From NCBI GenBank assembly GCA_015233465.1, contig JADFXP010000018.1, forward strand, positions 1 to 57,192: a DNA stretch of 57,192 nt, written 5' to 3'. This DNA comes from Candidatus Magnetominusculus dajiuhuensis (GTDB taxonomy: Bacteria > Nitrospirota > Thermodesulfovibrionia > Thermodesulfovibrionales > Magnetobacteriaceae). Shown here piece after piece: positions 53,884 through 57,192 of the stretch (the first letter of the stretch is position 1; each line of letters begins with the position of its first letter). Below the pieces are notes generated by a model. It was not told the origin of the DNA and ran no database searches. It saw nothing but the letters and a program-made list of their open reading frames with translations. A program made the translations under genes and the position numbers.

Positions 53884-53945
53884 TTTGATTTAAAATATTT
53901 CATGTATCTTGTGATACAGACACTATTATATCCTACGTGTATAAT

Positions 53946-53967
53946 TGTATTAAGTTAAGTTAATACA
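53946..53967. promoter_or_regulatory. Inverted repeat upstream of the TM2 gene
   Basis: TGTATTAA, six-base spacer, TTAATACA, in the 137-bp gap before the TM2-domain gene. Candidate operator. Confidence 0.35.
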
Positions 53968-54020
53968 CTACAGGGTATCTTAGATTCCCTAAAATAATAG
54001 TTATTTGGGAGGGTTTTATT

Positions 54021-54245
54021 ATGACAGAAGCACAAGAATCCAAAAAAAGCCGTTTAGTTGCGATATTATTATGTTTTTTTATGGGATGGGCAGGAGCACA
54101 TCGTTTTTATGCTAACAAGATTGGCACAGGAATTATAATGCTCGTAACAATGGGCGGTTTCGGACTATGGTATTTCTTAGATCTCGTAATGATTTCACTT
54201 GGATCATTTAAGGATAAGGAAAATTTAGCAATAACAAAGTGGTAA
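54021..54245 (+). CDS. TM2-domain membrane protein
   Basis: 74 residues with two helices (about 10-30 and 37-60) and the TM2 family features GWAGAHRFYANKIGTG and GLWYFLDLVMI. Found widely in bacteria; function not established. GGGAGG precedes the ATG by ten bases. Ends before a strong hairpin terminator. Confidence 0.88.
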   Translation: MTEAQESKKSRLVAILLCFFMGWAGAHRFYANKIGTGIIMLVTMGGFGLWYFLDLVMISLGSFKDKENLAITKW

Positions 54246-54262
54246 GATAGATGACTCTCATC

Positions 54263-54292
54263 TGCGGGTTCAAATTTGAACCCGCATCTTTC
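54263..54292 (+). terminator. Rho-independent-like terminator of the TM2 gene
   Basis: Perfect 24-bp palindrome (TGCGGGTTCAAA/TTTGAACCCGCA, 54263-54286) followed by TCTTTCGTT. Confidence 0.65.
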
Positions 54293-54320
54293 GTTAAAAA
54301 GGTAAATCAAGGAGGTTATA

Positions 54321-54503
54321 GTGTATTATGCAGGGCTGGCAATAGTGTTCATGATAGTCTTCCTCTGGAAAAGAGATTTAAAGAAGGTACGTGAATCTCA
54401 TCAATTGCTAAGAGAAGCCCTAAGACGTGAACGCAATGACCTTGAGGCGCTGAAAGAAAAATATGCAGCGCTTCTAAATAAGCAATCCGATAAAGTAATA
54501 TAA
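54321..54503 (+). CDS. Small membrane-anchored coiled-coil protein
   Basis: 60 residues. One N-terminal helix (2-16, YYAGLAIVFMIVFLW) and a charged coiled coil (18-55). GTG start with AAGGAGG five bases upstream, a strong sign it is translated. No family recognised. Confidence 0.65.
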   Translation: MYYAGLAIVFMIVFLWKRDLKKVRESHQLLREALRRERNDLEALKEKYAALLNKQSDKVI

Positions 54504-54505
54504 AT

Positions 54506-54573
54506 AACCCTTTAAGGGCTCTGCCCTTAAAAATCCCGCAAAGGGACTCGTCCCTTTGAACCCATTATAAAAA
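54506..54573 (-). repeat. Type I element, copy 15
   Basis: Constant stem TTAAGGGC/GCCCTTAA at 54512-54530, CCCGC spacer, variable stem CAAAGGGAC/GTCCCTTTG at 54539-54558. The cleanest intact copy. Between convergent genes. Confidence 0.9.
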
Positions 54574-54619
54574 CAACATTACTATTACTCATTTGAATGA
54601 TTACTATATATCAAATAAA

Positions 54620-55270
54620 TTATCTCTTCTTCATATTTTTCAACATTTCCTGCACATTTATATTTGACCCATTTCCGCCGCCAGAAGAGGCATTGGCGTA
54701 ACCTTCAGGGATTTCAAACAATTTTGGATCTTGGGGTGCGATTTTAATATTAGTAAGCGTTATTTTCATATTTACGGTCTTTCCATTTTTATCTAAAGCA
54801 GAACCTTCCATTTTTACTTGAATTTTATCCTTTGTTCCCCAGAAAAAGCCTTCAAATTTACTTCCGTCATTGTTAGTCACTGTAATCTTAGTCTTTGTGG
54901 TTTCTAAGCCGTTGATGGTCTCTTTACCAACTACAGTTTGTTCTACTTTTACATTGGGATTATGTTCAGTTGGTAAATCTTGGGGTTTAATTTGAGTCTC
55001 GTTATAACTCTTCATCTGAGGCATAAGCGTCCAAACTAAGTGTTTATCAAAACGATTGATCATAATCTGCTGCATACCTGAAAATTCCTGCTCCATCCGC
55101 ATCTTGTTAGGTGTATAATAAACCTTTGAATTCATCTTCATATTTCCTGTTTCCATAGTTTGATCTGCTGAATAATCAACCGTTGATAAGACAAAGGACA
55201 ATGCCCATGATTTGGTGTTAATAAATATCAACAAAGACAAAATAACTAAAAAAACTGATAATTTTTTCAT
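54620..55270 (-). CDS. Exported DUF4412-like protein
   Basis: 216 residues from ATG 55270, chosen because GAGGGGA lies six bases upstream and a signal peptide (MKKLSVFLVILSLLIFI...SWA) follows; the longer frame to 55300 adds nothing recognisable. The mature part is beta-rich (VYYTPNKMRMEQEF, KHLVWTLMPQMKSYNE, GLETTKTKITV), as in DUF4412/LolA-like periplasmic proteins. The end is glycine/serine-rich. Function unknown. Confidence 0.7.
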   Translation of the reverse strand: MKKLSVFLVILSLLIFINTKSWALSFVLSTVDYSADQTMETGNMKMNSKVYYTPNKMRMEQEFSGMQQIMINRFDKHLVWTLMPQMKSYNETQIKPQDLPTEHNPNVKVEQTVVGKETINGLETTKTKITVTNNDGSKFEGFFWGTKDKIQVKMEGSALDKNGKTVNMKITLTNIKIAPQDPKLFEIPEGYANASSGGGNGSNINVQEMLKNMKKR

Positions 55271-55741
55271 ACTTATCCCCCTCAAATGACAATATTTCAA
55301 ACCAAAAGGTTTGTTGAAGATATTGTACTAATTATATCATATTTGTATAATTAAACAATAGGGAAATGTGGGGTGTAAGGTCATAAATAATGTACTGTCC
55401 CCGCAAATTTAAAATTATTTCCATAAAAAGTTTATAATTATTTTTTAATAATCATTTTTATCTTTCAAGTTCTTTAATAGAAATTCAGGGCTTAAGTTTC
55501 AATGATATCTACCGCGTACATCAACTTTGTCATACGGTAAAGATGTAGTACAACAAAATTGTCGTTTTAATATTTGAATATTCAAACGTTAAGAAGCTTT
55601 GCAATATGTTTGATAATAAAGAGAACATTGTGCTATTGTTAATGAATAAGATGAAAATATTTAAAATTGTCTAACAACAATTTGTTGAAAAATTACTTAT
55701 TTTTGTTGCTGCTGAACTATATGAGAGAAAGAAAAAATAAT
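55271..55741. other. AT-rich intergenic region, 471 bp
   Basis: Divergent gap between the DUF4412-like gene and the TPR lipoprotein. A longer in-frame extension of the lipoprotein to TTG 55667 exists but would destroy the lipobox position. No repeat element, RNA gene or clear promoter pair is seen. Confidence 0.45.
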
Positions 55742-57052
55742 ATGAAAACAAAAACTATGTATGCACTATTTTTTTCTATCTTGTTATTTAGCTGCGCAAA
55801 ACATGAATGGATAGAATTTACCTCAACAGATGGGGCTTTTTCTATAATGATGCCTGGTAAACCATCTGAGAAAACTGAGCCAATCAATACAGTGTTAGGT
55901 CAAATAGATCAACACACATTTTATTTCAGAAGAAATGCAGAATTTGTAGTAGGATACATAGACCTTCCAGAAATAGGAATGAAGCATTCAACCTCTAAAC
56001 AGATTTTTGATGACGGACAAAATGGAGCAGTAAAAAGTACAAACTCTAAGATACTTGATGAAACGTCAATTTCACTTGATGATAATCCTGGCCGTGAGGT
56101 AAAGATGGAATCTCAAGATGGAAAAATAAATGTTCGTATGCGCATGTACTTAATAAAAAACAGATTTTATACTGTTTTAAATGCCTATGCTAAAAATGAT
56201 ACATCTGTAGGCACATATATAAAGTTTTTTGATTCCTTTAAAGTTAAAAATGGATCAAAGACAGAGGAACCTGTAAAACAAGTAATAAACAAACCTGAAA
56301 TAGATTTGCCCAATCAAACTGCTTCAGTTCCTGTGAATACTCAGCCAGATAAAGAAGTTAAAATTAATTCAACCATAGTTCAGAAGCCCATAAATGACAC
56401 AAAACCGCCTATTACTATGCAAAAAGAAAGTGTTCCTGAACAAAAAGAACCTATTTCTATACCCCAACAAGATACAAATACTGTGCCCAAACACACTTTT
56501 TCAGCAAATGATTATTTTAGTAAAGGACTTTCTTATGTTGTATCAGGAAATTATAAGCAAGCCTTAGAAGAATTCAATAATGCAATAGAAAATAATCCTA
56601 AATTAGCAATAGCATATTATAATCGTGGGATTGTTTATAGTCGTTTAGGCGACAATAATGGAGCTATTAAAGATTTTAAGATGGCTGCAAGTCTAGGTGA
56701 TAAATTTGCGAAAGATTATTTAAAAATGCAAGATAGCAGCTTCGCAGATAATCAGCCAGAACAAGTAAATACACGTTCACAACAAATTAATACTCTTTCA
56801 GTACAAAAAGTAGTGGATTTGTATAGTCAAGGTTTATCTTATTTTAAGAAGAATAATTATATTGAAGCTATAAAATATTTTAATACAGCAATAGAAGCTG
56901 ATCCACAATATGTTGATGCTTATGTTGGCCGTGGAGCTGCTTATGATAAAGTAAATAACCATGAACAGGCAATAGAAGATATTAAGACAGCTGCCAGTTT
57001 GGGTCATAAAGGCTCTCAAGATTGGCTAAGCAGACATGGTTTAAGTTGGTAA
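55742..57052 (+). CDS. TPR-containing lipoprotein
   Basis: 436 residues from ATG 55742. Lipobox LLFSC near residue 17 follows a short signal peptide, so Cys is lipidated and the protein sits on a membrane facing the periplasm. A beta-rich N-terminal domain (20-165, EWIEFTSTDGAFSIMMPGKP) of the PsbP/DUF1795 type is followed by a low-complexity linker (about 175-255) and two pairs of TPRs (about 258-315 and 355-430). Similar C-terminal TPRs occur in the protease gene at 43443. Confidence 0.82.
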   Translation: MKTKTMYALFFSILLFSCAKHEWIEFTSTDGAFSIMMPGKPSEKTEPINTVLGQIDQHTFYFRRNAEFVVGYIDLPEIGMKHSTSKQIFDDGQNGAVKSTNSKILDETSISLDDNPGREVKMESQDGKINVRMRMYLIKNRFYTVLNAYAKNDTSVGTYIKFFDSFKVKNGSKTEEPVKQVINKPEIDLPNQTASVPVNTQPDKEVKINSTIVQKPINDTKPPITMQKESVPEQKEPISIPQQDTNTVPKHTFSANDYFSKGLSYVVSGNYKQALEEFNNAIENNPKLAIAYYNRGIVYSRLGDNNGAIKDFKMAASLGDKFAKDYLKMQDSSFADNQPEQVNTRSQQINTLSVQKVVDLYSQGLSYFKKNNYIEAIKYFNTAIEADPQYVDAYVGRGAAYDKVNNHEQAIEDIKTAASLGHKGSQDWLSRHGLSW

Positions 57053-57169
57053 TTATATTGCGTGTATATATTGGAAGATTCAATTTTATATTCCTTTATA
57101 TACATAATTTGTATATCTTTAAGGGGCAGCAGTATAAGATTATCATTAAAGGTGAGGTAGTAACTAATT

Positions 57170-57192
57170 ATGTTTACAGTTGAAGATTTATT
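57170..57192 (+). CDS. Possible start of the next gene, truncated at window end
   Basis: ATG followed by TTTACAGTTGAAGATTTA with AAAGGTGAG 13 bases upstream. Too short to identify. Confidence 0.25.

Overview
The window is an AT-rich bacterial chromosome segment (visibly AT-rich; GC not computed). It carries Gram-negative envelope functions (a Kdo8P phosphatase, a heptosyltransferase-like GT9, a lipoprotein), the two-subunit glycyl-tRNA synthetase, both RNase R and RNase J, cobyric acid synthase, a ferredoxin-type 2-oxoacid oxidoreductase subunit, a sulfide:quinone oxidoreductase-like enzyme, a SulP anion transporter and many two-component proteins. This suggests an uncultured, anaerobic or microaerophilic, sulfur-cycling Gram-negative (Nitrospirota- or Desulfobacterota-like). 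That placement is inference; there is no rRNA, tRNA, phage or CRISPR in the window.

Layout. 1-1.0 kb: 3' part of a TPR gene. 1.3-8.4 kb: aroC, heptosyltransferase, GT2 glycosyltransferase, B12-type radical SAM protein, RNase R. 8.5-11.5 kb (minus): SQR-like flavoprotein, a repeat-rich DUF1641-type protein and two tandem two-CW Cys-rich small proteins. 11.8-24.9 kb (plus): a signalling block with a membrane-anchored NitT/TauT-type binding protein, four histidine kinases, receiver-only regulators, RNase J and one NtrC-type sigma-54 activator. 25-26.3 kb: purB. 26.4-28.2 kb: an AAA ATPase plus PIN-nuclease pair, a candidate defence module. 28.2-33.7 kb: ksgA, cobQ, then a membrane protein-kdsC-pgsA-plsY-queC operon. 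33.9-37.9 kb: NhaD, a PEPCK/HprK-like P-loop kinase and a methyltransferase. 38.2-43.2 kb (minus): a nucleotide-kinase-like protein, histidine kinase, receiver and SulP transporter operon. 43.4-48.0 kb (minus): a J-domain/protease/TPR gene broken by an in-frame stop, a Sel1 protein, a coiled-coil membrane protein and a VWA protein. 48.1-51.1 kb: glyQ-glyS. 51.3-57.1 kb: an unaccompanied VorB-like subunit, a degenerate HD-GYP/PilZ protein, small membrane proteins, a DUF4412-like protein and a TPR lipoprotein.

The most striking sequence-level signal is a family of short bipartite palindromic elements (about 15 copies, roughly one per 4 kb). Each has a variable GGG...CCC stem, a GCGGGA-type spacer and a constant stem around GGGCAGAGCCC. 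They sit exactly at gene boundaries. They supply stop codons, form the leader just upstream of several start codons, contribute a -35-like hexamer upstream of RNase J, and in glyQ appear to encode the last ~28 residues of the protein. A second, rarer element type has CGTAGGG/CCCTACG ends and two hairpins (two copies).
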